NCBI GenBank assembly: GCA_033026295.1 | Contig: CM065173.1 | Coordinates: 2,170,001-2,234,000, forward strand | Length of the DNA: 64,000 bases | Direction: 5' to 3' | From: Channa striata | Taxonomy: Eukaryota > Chordata > Actinopteri > Anabantiformes > Channidae | Shown here: positions 1 through 12,500 of the stretch, piece after piece | Position numbering within the stretch: the first letter of the stretch is position 1 | How the letters are laid out: each line of letters starts with the position of its first letter | The notes under the pieces: model-generated | Seen by the model: the letters and a program-made list of their open reading frames with translations, nothing else | What the model was told of the DNA's origin: nothing | Database searches by the model: none | Translations under genes and position numbers: made by a program

Positions 1-2084
1 TTTCACTAATCCCTATGAATTCTGTGTGACTTTTGTACAATTGTACAAATTTGACCTACACTCTCACACACAGTGCACAAGGCCTGCTGATGAGAGTGAG
101 CTAGTGACAACAAGAAATATCAGATTTATTGGGATATTATAAACTAATCGTGGGTGTCAGGGAGACACTATTAATATGCAGGAAACTCCAGGAACTAGCT
201 ATAGTATAAACCCAGTGTGAAAGAGGCATACCTGTGTGTGTGTTTCTTACTGACAGTGTAATGCATCAACTGTTTTTGCAATTTTCACCCAGATGCTTGA
301 AATGTTGCAAAATGTATCGCAATTTTTCAGTATAGCTGCATCAAACTCAACCACTTTACACCTACAGGAAAGAAGTCAGGGACGACGTCGCTTCCTTTGA
401 CTCTGTGTGTCCTTCTTCTGCGTAACACATCTGGTCGTCAGAATACGTAGAGAGGCTTTTCTGCTGCTCCCAGAAAACGTTACATTGAGAGAGAAATGGG
501 AACAGAGAGCAGGGGGACGTTACTCTAAATGGAAAACCCCTTATCCTGCCAAGACACTGACACACACACACACACACACACACAACCAGAAAGCTGTGTA
601 AGCCAAGCAGGGGCGAGCTAAGACACTAATAGGAAGCAGTGATGTTGGGCTCTGAGGAGAATTATTTTTGAGTCAGAGTTGGCCGTAGTTCAGATATACA
701 TCGTGTGCATGGCCTACATATTCACTGAGGAGCAACCACCACAGGAACATACTGTACCTCTGCAACTGCTGCACAGATTGACACATAAAATTTTAGGAAA
801 TGCAAACGATTTTTGTGTATCATTGTCTGCTCACTGAGTTTTGTTCCCAGTAAATGAGAGGGTTACTATTACATGTACGCAGTAAAGTCTCAGCTCATGT
901 TCATAACAATGTGAGACATTTTCTGCTGTCTGCGACGAGGTCTGCTGCTCACTTTGGCTGGTACCAAGTCGTCCTTTCAAACAGACAAAACAAGCTTTGG
1001 GCTAAAGCAGGTAGACAAAAGTAAAGACACATGGTTGCTTGTCCACTTGTTAAACTCAACCATAGGATCCTAAGTTGGTGCTTTCATGATGCCACAGATA
1101 AACTGTCGTTAAGGGGGATCTGCGTCGTCATGGTTACTGTCAGGTGTTTTTTTGGGGGGTCTTCTGTAGAGCAAATACCCCTAAAGTCACATACTTTGGC
1201 TGATTCTGGCCCGCACAACCACTAGATGTCACTTAACAGCAAAACTATGTAGCTGTGTTTGTAAGAAGGGCGCTTGGAGCTCCTGCTGCCATCCATCACT
1301 GTCGCCCTGTATTTATTCTAGCACACACTCTATAATCAGTGTTTATTCTTCTGTTTTTATGGCTTCAGACAGCAGATACTTTCATTTAAATGCAGACATA
1401 AAGTTTAATATACACAGTAATTAAGTGTGACTCAAACTTACAAAGACCCCCCAGCCCCCTCTGAATATTATAATTAGAATAATAAGAGTATTTCTCTGCT
1501 GTTTTAGTGTCTACAGAATCACTGCGTCTCTGCACGTTGTCTGCTGATCTGAAGCCGTGGACGTCGTCAGCATTCATGATCGAATGATAACACTCCAGTA
1601 TTGGAATCTATGAGATTGTTGAGCGTACTGCCTATTGTATCTGCAGGTTAGTGTGAGACATGAAGACCAGTCTACAGTACATGTATAATTAAGGGCCAGC
1701 TGGAAAGCAACCGCTACAGACGTGACTCCCTCGGGACTTGGGACATTGTAAAGGCGTGGTCACGTCTCGTGACTAAGCTACCTTATCGTCACATGGCCAG
1801 TTCACATCACTGTTGTTATTTCTCGTGTTTTTTTTACGTATGTATATAGATTAACGGCTTGTCGACTTGCCGCTGTGGAACATGTGCTATGAGTCTTCTA
1901 TCCTATCAGTGGGGCTGCAAAAGCCTGTGTGTTGTCTAACTGGTTGGTTGTGTGATGTCCACAGAACAACCACACATGACTCGCATTGCTCAGATCTTTA
2001 TTACTGCGTCTGCTGCTGGGTGTAGTTAGCTTGCTCAGACATGATCCACTTGACATTATCTCATGGTGGGGCTTAAGTCTACCT

Positions 2085-2335
2085 GTCACTAGGTGAGAGG
2101 TGGGGTCCAGCCTGGACAGGTCACCAGTCCATGTCGGGGCCAGCACAGAGAGACATACACAGGAACACAATTTAGAGTGACCAAGGAACTTAACGTGCGT
2201 GTCTTTGGACTGTGGGAGGAAACAACATAAGCACAGGGAGAGCATGCACCTCTACACTGAAAGGCTGCAGCTGGCCAGGAATTCAAACCAGGGAACTCCC
2301 AGCTGTGAGATGGCTGCTACCGGCGCCACCACCAT
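2085..2335 (-). repeat. dispersed fish retroelement tail, antisense copy
   Basis: Reads in antisense as the common fish interspersed repeat with the phrases 'dacctgtccaggctg', 'cctcccacagtccaaagac' and 'ctctaaattg'. The same family occurs in sense orientation at 22050-22300, and the two can be recognised directly against each other in inverted orientation. It is probably the 3' portion of a LINE/SINE family. Confidence 0.55.
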
Positions 2336-2404
2336 CCTGCTTGCTAACAAAAAAGATCAGTGGCTTTTGGCTTTTGGTTCACCACAGTGGAGCGTATTCC
2401 ATTA

Positions 2405-2545
2405 GTTGTTTTGACTGGATGCCCTTCCTGCTCCAACCCTACGACTTTATCCGGGCTCAGGACCAGCTCTTGGTGGCTGTGCAGGGCCACACCTGGTGGG
2501 GTAGGAGTTGATTTTGATCCTGCTGCCTTTTGAATCGACACCCAC
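2405..2545 (-). repeat. dispersed repeat, related to the 10160-10265 copy
   Basis: Contains 'ggatgcccttcctgctccaaccctacg' style sequence (split here) and a CACACCTGGTGGGG box. The 10160-10265 copy carries the complementary text (CCCCACCAAGTGTGG; CAGGAAGGGCACCCGG) in the other orientation. Short, decayed and non-coding. Confidence 0.45.
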
Positions 2546-4199
2546 TGAACCACCAGGCCTCTCTGTCCCCTTGCTTGCTACCACATTCTGTAATTATAGT
2601 TTTTTTTTTTTAGATCAAGAGTCCACTCTACCTACATCAGTTTTTAATGTCTGAGTGGTGTGTTTGAAAGCCTTTGTCGTTTCCCAACTCTTTGCGGTTC
2701 CCCATCAGTGCTGCAGTAGCGGTGAAGAGGAACCTTGTTCTGACACCAGCTGAGGCTCACGCTGTAACACTCTGGTCACGAACAGAATCCACATGGAACT
2801 TTTCCAAAACAGAAAAGTGCACCAAAGGTCATTATTTTAATAGACAGAGGAGCCCAGCAAAGAGCCCGGTTCCAGCAGAAAGATTTATCTTATGCCTGGC
2901 TTTGGTTACACAGAGCCTCTCCTCATCAGTGACACAGCATAGGTGACAAAAAAAAACAATCTGAAAAGATTTTTTTCAAATTTTGGAGTATAATTAACCT
3001 TTAAAGAGTTCTTTTGCACGGCATGGTCAGGGACTGGCTACGCCTTCACAGATCTCCCAGGGTGTTAAGCATCATCTGCTCTTGTGGTGTAAACTTAATA
3101 GAAGTTACCAATATACCACTTTCCAGGCTCAATGACTCTTAAAACAGGTGCACAAAGAGTCAAAGCTTTTGCACGGTTGAGTTCCTCTCTTTTTTTGTGC
3201 AAACTAAACTGCCAAACATACATTTAGATGTGCTTGCTCACACACAAATAAAGAATGGTTGTAGCTATGTATGAGGGCGATTTCCGTGCTGAGGGTTGGG
3301 CTGGAAATACAAACAGCGAATGGCGAAGCTGTCTGTGAATGCACTACTGTGACCCTCTGTTCTTGGGCACTCTGAGTGAGTATCTGCTTCACCTGAGTTC
3401 ACTGCTGCTAAAAGCTGAAACTTTGCACTTGGGACATTTTTTACTGACTATTTGAGCAAATGGCAACTAATGAATCAATGAATCAAAAGTTGCAGCCCTT
3501 GAGTGGTTATAGGATTTAGTATTTATCAGTAGGTGTGTGATCCGCCATGTTTAGATTATGAGCATGCTGAATGTCCCTTGCACTTACAGCCTATTACAGG
3601 TTTCAACACAAATTTATTGTGATCGACACCACGGCCTATTAAACCCAACGCTGATCTCTACATAGTGTGCGTTTTGTGTGTGATGGGGAGAAAGGGCAGG
3701 CTGGCATTAGTAACAAGTTTAGAATCCCCAGCTGACGTTTTTATGGTCATTGTTCTTATTTTATTAAGCTGGAGGAATGTAGCTCTGACATGTAGTCATG
3801 CCAAAGTTGCCTTTGGAGCAGCGAGGGAATCATATAGTTAAGATTAGAGAGTGAACCAACATTGTGTGAATGTAGGAAACAGGAAACAGCATCTCTGACC
3901 TCTTGTCTCAGCAGACTCAGTCACGCCATCATATCATCTGACTTCTTCCTTTTTTCCCCATTAGACAAACGTCATAACTCTCAGGCCTGTGAAAGGGTTT
4001 TGCTACATTTTGGGCACTAATCACACAGACATCTGTGCTCGACTGGTGTCTGGTTTTCATTCTGACTCTTCTTTTTCTGAACAAATGCCATGAAAACAAC
4101 AGATGATTAATAGTCTTTGGATAAAAATAAGGTCTTTTGGTACAGAGAGTTATGATACTTTAGATGAGCTTTAGATTCTTGCAAATATTCAAATGCCAG

Positions 4200-4620
4200 A
4201 AAGGACTGTGCCTTTACAACAATGCTTGGAAGTTTGGGAACCCTTTATAATTTACTCTGTGTAAATTCGACCTAAAATGTGCACAAAAAACTCACAATCT
4301 AATTGTGCATTGTGAAAACTCATCCATTCTTTTATAATTGTGTGTGAAAAAAGTAAGTGAACTGGTCCCTTCCTGCGAATCCCATTTGCACAAATAACTT
4401 CACAAAACTCATTCTTGCATGACCTGTATGCTTCAGGTGCAGCCTTTCTATATTGTTATAGTTGCATAGTGCAACATTTTCAAAAGAAAAATGCTGCAAC
4501 TGTAATGTGGAGCAGTGCTGATAAAGCCTCCTGTGACTCATTAAACTTCACTGGAAGCAGGGCAGAGAAAAAGTATTTGAGCACAGCTCAAGCTCTTCTA
4601 ACTAGTCAAATATAAGCAAT
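4200..4620. mobile_element. possible Tc1-like element fragment
   Basis: Contains 'gtgtgaaaaaagtaagtgaac', close to the terminal phrase seen in several fish Tc1-type elements, and ends near 'aaaaagtatttgagcacag'. No transposase reading frame survives. Family call is from memory and weak. Confidence 0.3.
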
Positions 4621-5383
4621 GATTTCTGCTTGATAAGTTGTGTAGCATCCGTCTTTATTGTAATTTAAAAAACAACAGTAACAACCTTTGTAAATTAACG
4701 AATGAATTAAAAAAACACTGAGTTGAATGCATACTTCAGCAAGAAGCAGGAACCATCACCCCCTGTAGATGAACAGGGCCCCGATGGAGAGATTTGACAG
4801 TTTAAGTACACAGGTAAAGGTCACACATGACTTGAAATGGGTGGTTTCAGAATCATTTCACACAAAGGACTTTAAATTGCCCTCACTTTGCTGAGGACAC
4901 GTACACCTCCATCTCTGAGAGCACCCTATCGGGAGGAACCAATAAAGCCTTCTTGATTTCTTGGACAGGTGGTCACTCAGGAGGGTGGAGCGATCAGACA
5001 CACACACACCGCTGAATTTCACATCCAACAGCTCTTATATCAACTCATGAACTCAATATTCCATATCGTTTACGTGCAATTTACAATCTGTGTGCACTTC
5101 CTCCACAAATATATGCACGTGTAGTTTGGACGGGATTGTAGTTTTACACCTTGTACCTCTGTTCCATATATAATTTTGTTGAATTTAAAAAAAACAACAA
5201 AAAACAGGGGTTCAGTGTGTTGCTCAACGACACTTCAACGTGTGACCAGGCGAGCGGGGGATCACATCAACAACTGTAGGATCGGTGGACGACCACGCTG
5301 CCATCGTGTTGTCTTTGACCATCCATTGAACTGTTGCTACAGGTTTAACCTGCATCCTCTGTCTCGCGTCTCTCTTCTTCCAG

Positions 5384-8300
5384 GTCACACAGGTCGATTC
5401 ATCAAAGCGGTATTCTGTACCAGTTTACTGTTTGTGCTGGCTCATATCTGCTTCCAGACCACACTGTACACGTATCCTCCTCTGAGCCTCGCCATAGGGG
5501 ATAACTGTTCACAATGGGACATCATAACCAGACACATTGGAGTGTCAAGGTATGTAACTGGTGTTTGATTCCCCACTGATGGCTGGTGAAATGTTTGACC
5601 TACCTTGAACTTGTCCATATGTGGATTTGTGCATCTCGTAGGCTTCCCTTGGATGATGTTTGGAGTGTGTTACGCCTTCTGTGTCCTGACCTGGGTGTGT
5701 GTGTGGTCGCCTTGTTAACAGTTATCCTCTGCAGCAGATTGGTCAGGAACAGAGAAATGGCGGCTGCTGCCAACATCACATCTGTAAGTCTGTGTGTGTT
5801 TGTCTGTAAAAGTGACACTTTGCTGTCGGGATGGAATCAGTGTTTGATGAATGATGTGGAAGTCTGGACTTTCTCTCACAAATTCTAATGCTACTGAAAA
5901 GTTTTGACCACTCATGAATCAGACTTTTCATTGGTAACAGCAGTGGAGTCATCAGGAGGGTGATGGAGGTGCCAGAGCATGACTGCCACAGCAGACACCA
6001 AGGCTGATATCCACAGTCTCTTTGGTTAAAATTAGGAAACAACGACTTTGGTTCAGTCACATCAACAGGTTGTGTCTGAAGTGAACTACTACTCCTACTA
6101 CCACTACAGTGTTAAAGCAGACTAAGATGTTTGTCAAACCTTGACCAAGCTGTGAGAAATGTAACAGAACCAAGAGAGGTGAACGCTATCGTGATCATGT
6201 AAGCTGTACATGAACAGTCAATGGTACTCATGTGCCCATAGACTTTAGTTTGGTATCTACTCTTACTCGCTAGGTAGATGAATGAAAAAGAAGAATAAAG
6301 ATGGATGGACGGAAGTTCGAGAATATGGAAGACAAAATTAAAAAAAGACAAGGGGAATAGGAGAAGATAACTATTTTATCAGCTTTTCTGACGTTTTAAA
6401 TTTGCAAAACAACTTTGGCACTGAGATGAAGCAAGCAGCAACACATTTGTAAAAAGAAGTAGCTCAAAAGAAGCGTTCATGTGTGTCCCCTGTGTTTGGT
6501 CTCACCTTTGTTCACCTTTGAACTTTGTCTCCTAATGTTCGCCTCTGTGCATTTGTGTGATGAAAGCCGGAAACACACACTCTTACAATGCTGAAATTAT
6601 AGTGCTTGGTGAAGGAATGCGTGTTATTTTGTTGCCCTCCCTTTACCAAGCTGTTTTCATGTTGTGGTTCCTGCTGTATTGTACTGAATTAATAATACTT
6701 TCCTGCTTTCTTCCTGCTATTTTCCAGTCTTAAATCTGTCTTCATATTCCCTTTCTCTTTGCCTGATCTGTGGGTTTTCTCCTCACGCACTCTACATTTT
6801 TTTTTCTCACTTTATGTTTTTTCGGTCTAAACAAACGTACAGGACATAGATGTAGGTCAGGAAAGGATGACGCAGTGAACTTGTATTAAAAGACATTTTC
6901 CAGTATGAGATTTGAGAGTTCTTCATATTGATAAAACACACGAATGAAAAGATTTTCCATTTTTATAATTTTTTATAATTTCATAACACATCCAGAAACC
7001 CTTTCTGTGGGTTTTCATGGTCCCAAGAGGACGTTTCCCAGTGACATTGGTGTTGTTGTCATGGGTCATTGTTTCCATATCCCTGTGGTCCATGACAATG
7101 CATTTCTTTTCATTTGTGTGACATGTTGTGGATATTGTCCATCGTCGTGTTAGGGGACCCCCAGAACTTTTTTTCACAGATTAGAAAAGTGCTATGGGAT
7201 GCATGATGTTATTGAGAAGAGTAACACAGCACTGACACAAAATACAGAACACCATTATATCCCTGAATGTAAGTAAGAATTCACTTACCTGAATCATAAT
7301 CTGCGTGTCCTTAACTGCTAAAAACTTCACTGTGTTCATCGGTTAGTGTTTAACCGCATCTGTCTGGGCTCAGTGCTGAGCGGGTAGTGGACAGTGGCTT
7401 TGTCACAGCTTTTAGACTCAGAGTAGTCTGCAGTGAGCAACATATATCTGAGGAGGAGAAATACGGTGTTCACTGATTTATCCTGTCTGATAAATCAGAG
7501 GGAAGATTCATTTACCTCCGTCTAAACATTTTATTTTACACAAGGTATTAAATCCCATTTTGCACGACTGTGAGTTAATGGGATATTCCCGTTTTAGGGA
7601 TTAGTAACATTAGATTGTTGGCACCTGTGACTGCAAATCAAAACTGAGTGTTTTTCTGGTTTACTGTGTGCTCATGTAGCAGTTAGTTAGGAGGAAGGAT
7701 GTCTATTTTTATTAATGACACAGGTTCACGTTACAGCTGAAAAACGTTCTTGTGGGTGGCAAGTTGGGTTATTCAAAAGTAATATATCACAGTGTTACTT
7801 CCTAAGTTAGAGTTAGTTCAATTATGTTTGTGTGGGTCATGCATAACATCCCCATTAACTAAGATTTTGTCCGACATAAAGTAACATCATCAATTCTCGT
7901 GTCCAGTCCAATAAAGTCACACACGTCAGTCTGTCCAAAAATGTGCCCGCTCACAAAACTTTAGCGGAATTAGTTTCATTATAAAAACACAAGCGCCTTC
8001 CATGCTTTGACGGAATCAACTCGGTCGGATTGTGATAGGGATTCCACGACTGCCCCACAAAGCCATCTATGTAAGCCACCTTAGATAAGACACTGAAATT
8101 CCAGTGGATGGAGTGCATTAACTGTTTCTCTTGCGGTTATTGTAACATGAGTGTGGCCCAAAAACAGTTGATGTATAAAAATGCAGGAAGACATCCATGT
8201 GTTGTGAGTACATTATAGACTGAACTGTAGTAACTGCAGCAGTAACTTTCTTTGTTTTTCTCTATATCTTTCTCGCATCATAGTTAGACGATTATTCAAC

Positions 8301-9593
8301 AAATAAAACCACAGATATTGAGGAGCAGGAGGAAGAGGACGATGAAGAACAGGCATCGGAACATGAAGACGATGGACAGAGGTCACTACCGGGAGACCCC
8401 GATGAGGAGGTTTCCACAGCAACCAGAGCCAAGCAACTGGCCGAGCGTCTGAAAGCCACAGCTCGGAAGGTTCTACGAGACCTGGGGAGAATTATGGCCG
8501 TCAGCCTGCTGGCTCTGGCCGGTAGGTTCTCTACAACCACATCATCTTCCTGTGATGTGTCCAGATGGTTGGATTTGTTTCACATCTACTCAGATTTGAA
8601 TCACATCCATGTTCATTGGCCACCGCGGTGAATGATGAGAGTTGGATGGGTAGTGGTCAGGAGAAGTGCTGAGATTGTTGCCTGTGCTCTCATACAACAC
8701 AGCAGCCTGGTGCAGCTGCAGCCTTCACTGCTTTCAAACTCTGCTGGCTACTGCTATGTTACTACTGGGATTTCAGGCATGTGACACATAGAAGTGCTAA
8801 ATCAAGTCATCAGCCGTCATTCTCTGGAACCGTGCATGTGCATTCACAACGCTAAACTGACTGGCTCCCAGTTCTTCCAGAAACTTACGTCGTCTGGGAC
8901 AGTGTCTGACCTTCAGCCCTCTCCTTTAACAAAAGCCCACACTCTCTCTCCCCAGAGTCATATTGATTTCAAATAATAGTCAATTAAATGAGAGGAAGCA
9001 TAATGGCTCACATAGTATATACAGTATAATGTGCATTAATTCCATCAGTGCAGTAACAGATTGTGTCACCACTTTCTCCTTTTCACAGAAACATTGTTTT
9101 CATGCACAGCTTCATTTCCATCAAGCCCACTTCCCCATGCTCTTTTTGCATTAAGCCATTGTCCAAGAAAATTAACACTTCCTGCAAGTAGCAGTGTGTA
9201 AATAAAACGTTCCCACTGCTTCCACTCTTCCAGGCCGCCGTAAATAAGATGCATTGCACAAAAATGTCAAGTTAATGTCTGTCAGAGAGACAACATACAC
9301 TGTCATCATGCTCCAGCTGTTTATTCGAGTGTCTGTCTGTGCTCACTGAATGTTTGTCTTTGATCCCCCCCCTCCCCAGGCATCACGCTCCCCTCAGCCT
9401 TCTCAGCCATCTACTTCCTGCTTTTCATCAGCGTGTGCACGTGGTGGGCATGCCACCTTCCCATCAGTACCCTAGGTTTTAATGCACTGTGTGTGATGGT
9501 GGGCTTCTTCACTGCTGGTCACATGGTTTGTCTGTACTTGTACCAGAGTCTGCTGGCCCAAGCCCTGTTCCCCCCACACAGTCTGTGGGCCAG
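5384..9593 (+). CDS. piezo1: piezo1 exons w1-w4: start of the N-terminal blade
   Basis: Exons: 5384-5549, 5642-5783, 8284-8521, 9380-9593 (residues ~1-252 of the partial protein). w1 starts with two bases of a split Gly codon and reads GHTGRFIKAV, then a membrane segment and HIGVSR, matching the region near residue 55 of human PIEZO1. w3 encodes a strongly acidic cytosolic insert (EEQEEEDDEEQ) and then a hydrophobic run. w4 contains CTWWACHLPIS and CLYLYQS, nearly identical to the mammalian blade. These are the first transmembrane helical units of the curved blade. Intron phases are 2, 0, 1 and 2. No upstream exon with the expected hydrophobic N-terminus was found. Confidence 0.92.
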
Positions 9594-12500
9594 GTAAGAC
9601 TCACTCCACAATACTATACACATTTTCATAATTAAAATCTTTAACATCATCAATAACTCAGACTGAGCTTTAAACAATGTTTTTAGTCCTAATATTCAGA
9701 CTACCTGTTCTTGATCCATGGATTTTATATTTCTGCTTGCATTATACTAGCTGTGTTTACAATGACCATTTCTAGCGTAGTACTGCAATCTAACTGGCAA
9801 ATGCTCCGCTTATATAGATTTTATCCGAAACACATCGCACACAGTTGACAACAGCTGGCATGCAGGGTGTTAACCTGACTCACAGAGTTGAGGAGCTGTG
9901 TAAACTGTAAACAAATGGAGAAGACAGTGATTAAATGATGTGAAATTCATAAACTGATACAGAGACAACTTTCCAAATAATTTAAATGTATTTTTTTTAT
10001 ATTTGCTAATTTTATATTTTATGACAACAACACACACAACACAGAGAATACAAAATGAGAAAAAGAGGTGAAATGTAAAAAAACAAACAATGTGAAACAT
10101 CTTCCCACTAATTGGGACTTAATTGGCAACGGGATTAGGTATAAAACCAGTGTCCCAGAAGAGGTGATCCACAGGACTGAATCTCACCCCACCAAGTGTG
10201 GCCCCGCCCAGCCACCAAGGGCCACCTTGGTGAGAGGGTTGTGGCAGGAAGGGCACCCGGTGTACAAAAAAAAAAAAAACTCATGGCAAAGCAGCAAGCT
10301 GAAAGCTGTTGATCCTCACACAGTGACTGTATCACACACAATTTACAGGACTCACCCCAACACCGTCTATGCCTATCACAGACCCTTTTCCCTGTACACT
10401 TACCTTTACATTTAGTCATTTGGCAGATGCTTTTAATGTGGTACGCAATCATCTCCATAATAATTTCCGATCATTTTCAAATCCATGCATTATTTGTTCT
10501 TATCTTCTGTGATTCTGTGTACTCTGATGATATCAATGAATTAGATTCGATTCCTCTTTGCGCCCCCAGTGATCGTTTGCTGCCTTTACAGTTTAGCAGA
10601 AACCCTTGAAAATCTATTAATAATGCATTTACAGTGTGTTTAAATCTCGGTAGAACTAGACAGAAAACATGCAGCAGCAGCAGTGTGAAAGAATGTGTGA
10701 GATTGGAGACAAGGAGAAGAAAACAGAACGTGAAGGTGTAAGTTATAGCAGAGAAATGTGAGGAGAGTGTGATTCCTGGACTGGAATGTGTGGAATGAGG
10801 TGCTCGCAGCTGACGTTTCCTCCCCTCACCTCGCCTCACCTCGTAAGATGAACGAGCAGCGCAGCATTCCACTGTGACGCTTGGTCCCCTCCCCCTTCTG
10901 CTTTTTTCTCTCATCTTTCAGCATCACTTAAGCAGCTGTTCATCAATCATCAAAGTCTGATCTTTACGTAAGGACGATGCCTAGATGTCAGCATGGTTTC
11001 TCTGCCAGGGTTTATGTTTCTCCTTCGGCAAACTGGCCTTCCTGGTAAGGGTTGTCACATGTGACCGAGCCAAGGGAACCCAGCCAAAAACCCTCAAAAA
11101 CCCCATCCAATGTCACTTAGTTGTGTTTTGGGTCGGAAACAAGAAGAATTTACTTCTCTGATGTCGAACCTGCTTCTTTGGGGTCATGTTTGAGTAGCAC
11201 ATGTAAATTCATTTGATTAATGATGTCATCTTATTGCTCACGCTATGGAGTTTGTAACATGGTCGGGGAACATTAGTATTAGTATTCAAGAGGTTGACCA
11301 CAGAAACACCAATGAAACTTGAAAGCTTAAAGGAAAGCCCTAGAACAAATAGGTTTCCTGAGAAACGTGGCATTTTCTTATTTTTTTATTAAAGCTAATA
11401 GACTTTTTCTGCTCCCCTCATTACGTTAAAAAGCAAAGTTCAGTGGCTGCTGGACAGTGTGGGACCATTCATGAGCGTCTGGTGTCTGACTTTTTCTGTC
11501 CTGTACGGTACCTTTAGTCATACTGCGGTTGAACAGCTGTCGGTTAGCGAGAGACGCCACACTGCTTGGCGATTTTCAGCTAAGCAAATAGGTGCATGAG
11601 AGGAGAATCAAAAGTGACAAAATAAAGCAAACGACGACTTTAAGAGGACACACAGATGACTTTTTTCTTTTTATCTTTATCGTCCAACATTCTGTCCGGT
11701 GCAAGAGTTTTCAGATGTTGGGTATGTGTCAAACATAGGCACAGATTTGAGTGAAGACACCACAGTGTAGATGCAAACGTTGTGTCTTTATTGAAATGCA
11801 TTTTGTGTTATCTAACTGAGCTTGTTCAAACAAACGTCAACAAAAGTCCCCTCAGAAGCTCCAACCCATGGGCCCCCTGACCTGTTTGGCCCAGGAACAC
11901 AGGAATACAGGAATCCATCCATGCCCATAGGAGCTATAGTGACAAGAGAAGGCAAAGTGAATTTTAATGACGTATGAATGAGCAGGGAATGAAGGGTAGC
12001 TTAGCTGATAATCTGCCAACTAAGGGTCATCAGGCTGCACACATTGTTAGCCAGCTCCAGCACTGTTAGCAATTTGTGAGATAAATTAATGATGGTGAAC
12101 TCATCTCGACGTGGTTGGCATCAGGAACATCCTAGACACAGAGACAAGTGAGCTCTAGGGCTCTCACAGTAAAATCATTCCTAGGATTTGTGCTGGATGT
12201 TAACTTGGAGCTACAAAAATGAATCAAAGTTGTTTAAGAAGTCTTCTCTGTTCAAATGTCACTTTCTGTTGGTGTGTGTGCATACAACTATGCAGATCAC
12301 CTTTCCACTCCTATTTTTTAATAATATATTTTAATATATTTTCTTACGGCAACAACTAAGTGTAAGTAGCTTTGTTTACAGTTGAAAAATGGATTTTTAG
12401 TGCAGCTGGTGTGGTGAAGAGATCCGTCCATTTTCTCTGCTGTAGTAAGAGTGATCAGAGTTGGCCTTTTGTGGCATGAAGTGCTGTTTGTGACAAGCCA

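Larger units (their letters stand above)
1..5383. other. upstream region of piezo1 (5' intron or flank); repeats, no exon recognised
   Basis: No segment encodes the expected hydrophobic Piezo N-terminus in either reading direction, so exons 1-2 probably lie left of the window behind a long first intron. The stretch holds a (CA)12 tract at 561-584, dispersed repeats at 2085-2330 and 2400-2540, a possible Tc1-type fragment at 4200-4620, and a repeat fragment around 5205-5330. The remainder shows nothing I can name. Confidence 0.5.

Noticed and set aside
5176..5383. Open frame running into piezo1 exon w1 with an upstream ATG (5176), a possible piezo1 start
   Set aside because: The upstream part is charged repeat-derived sequence, not the hydrophobic Piezo N-terminus, and a good acceptor (CTTCTTCCAG) precedes the conserved GHTGR block.
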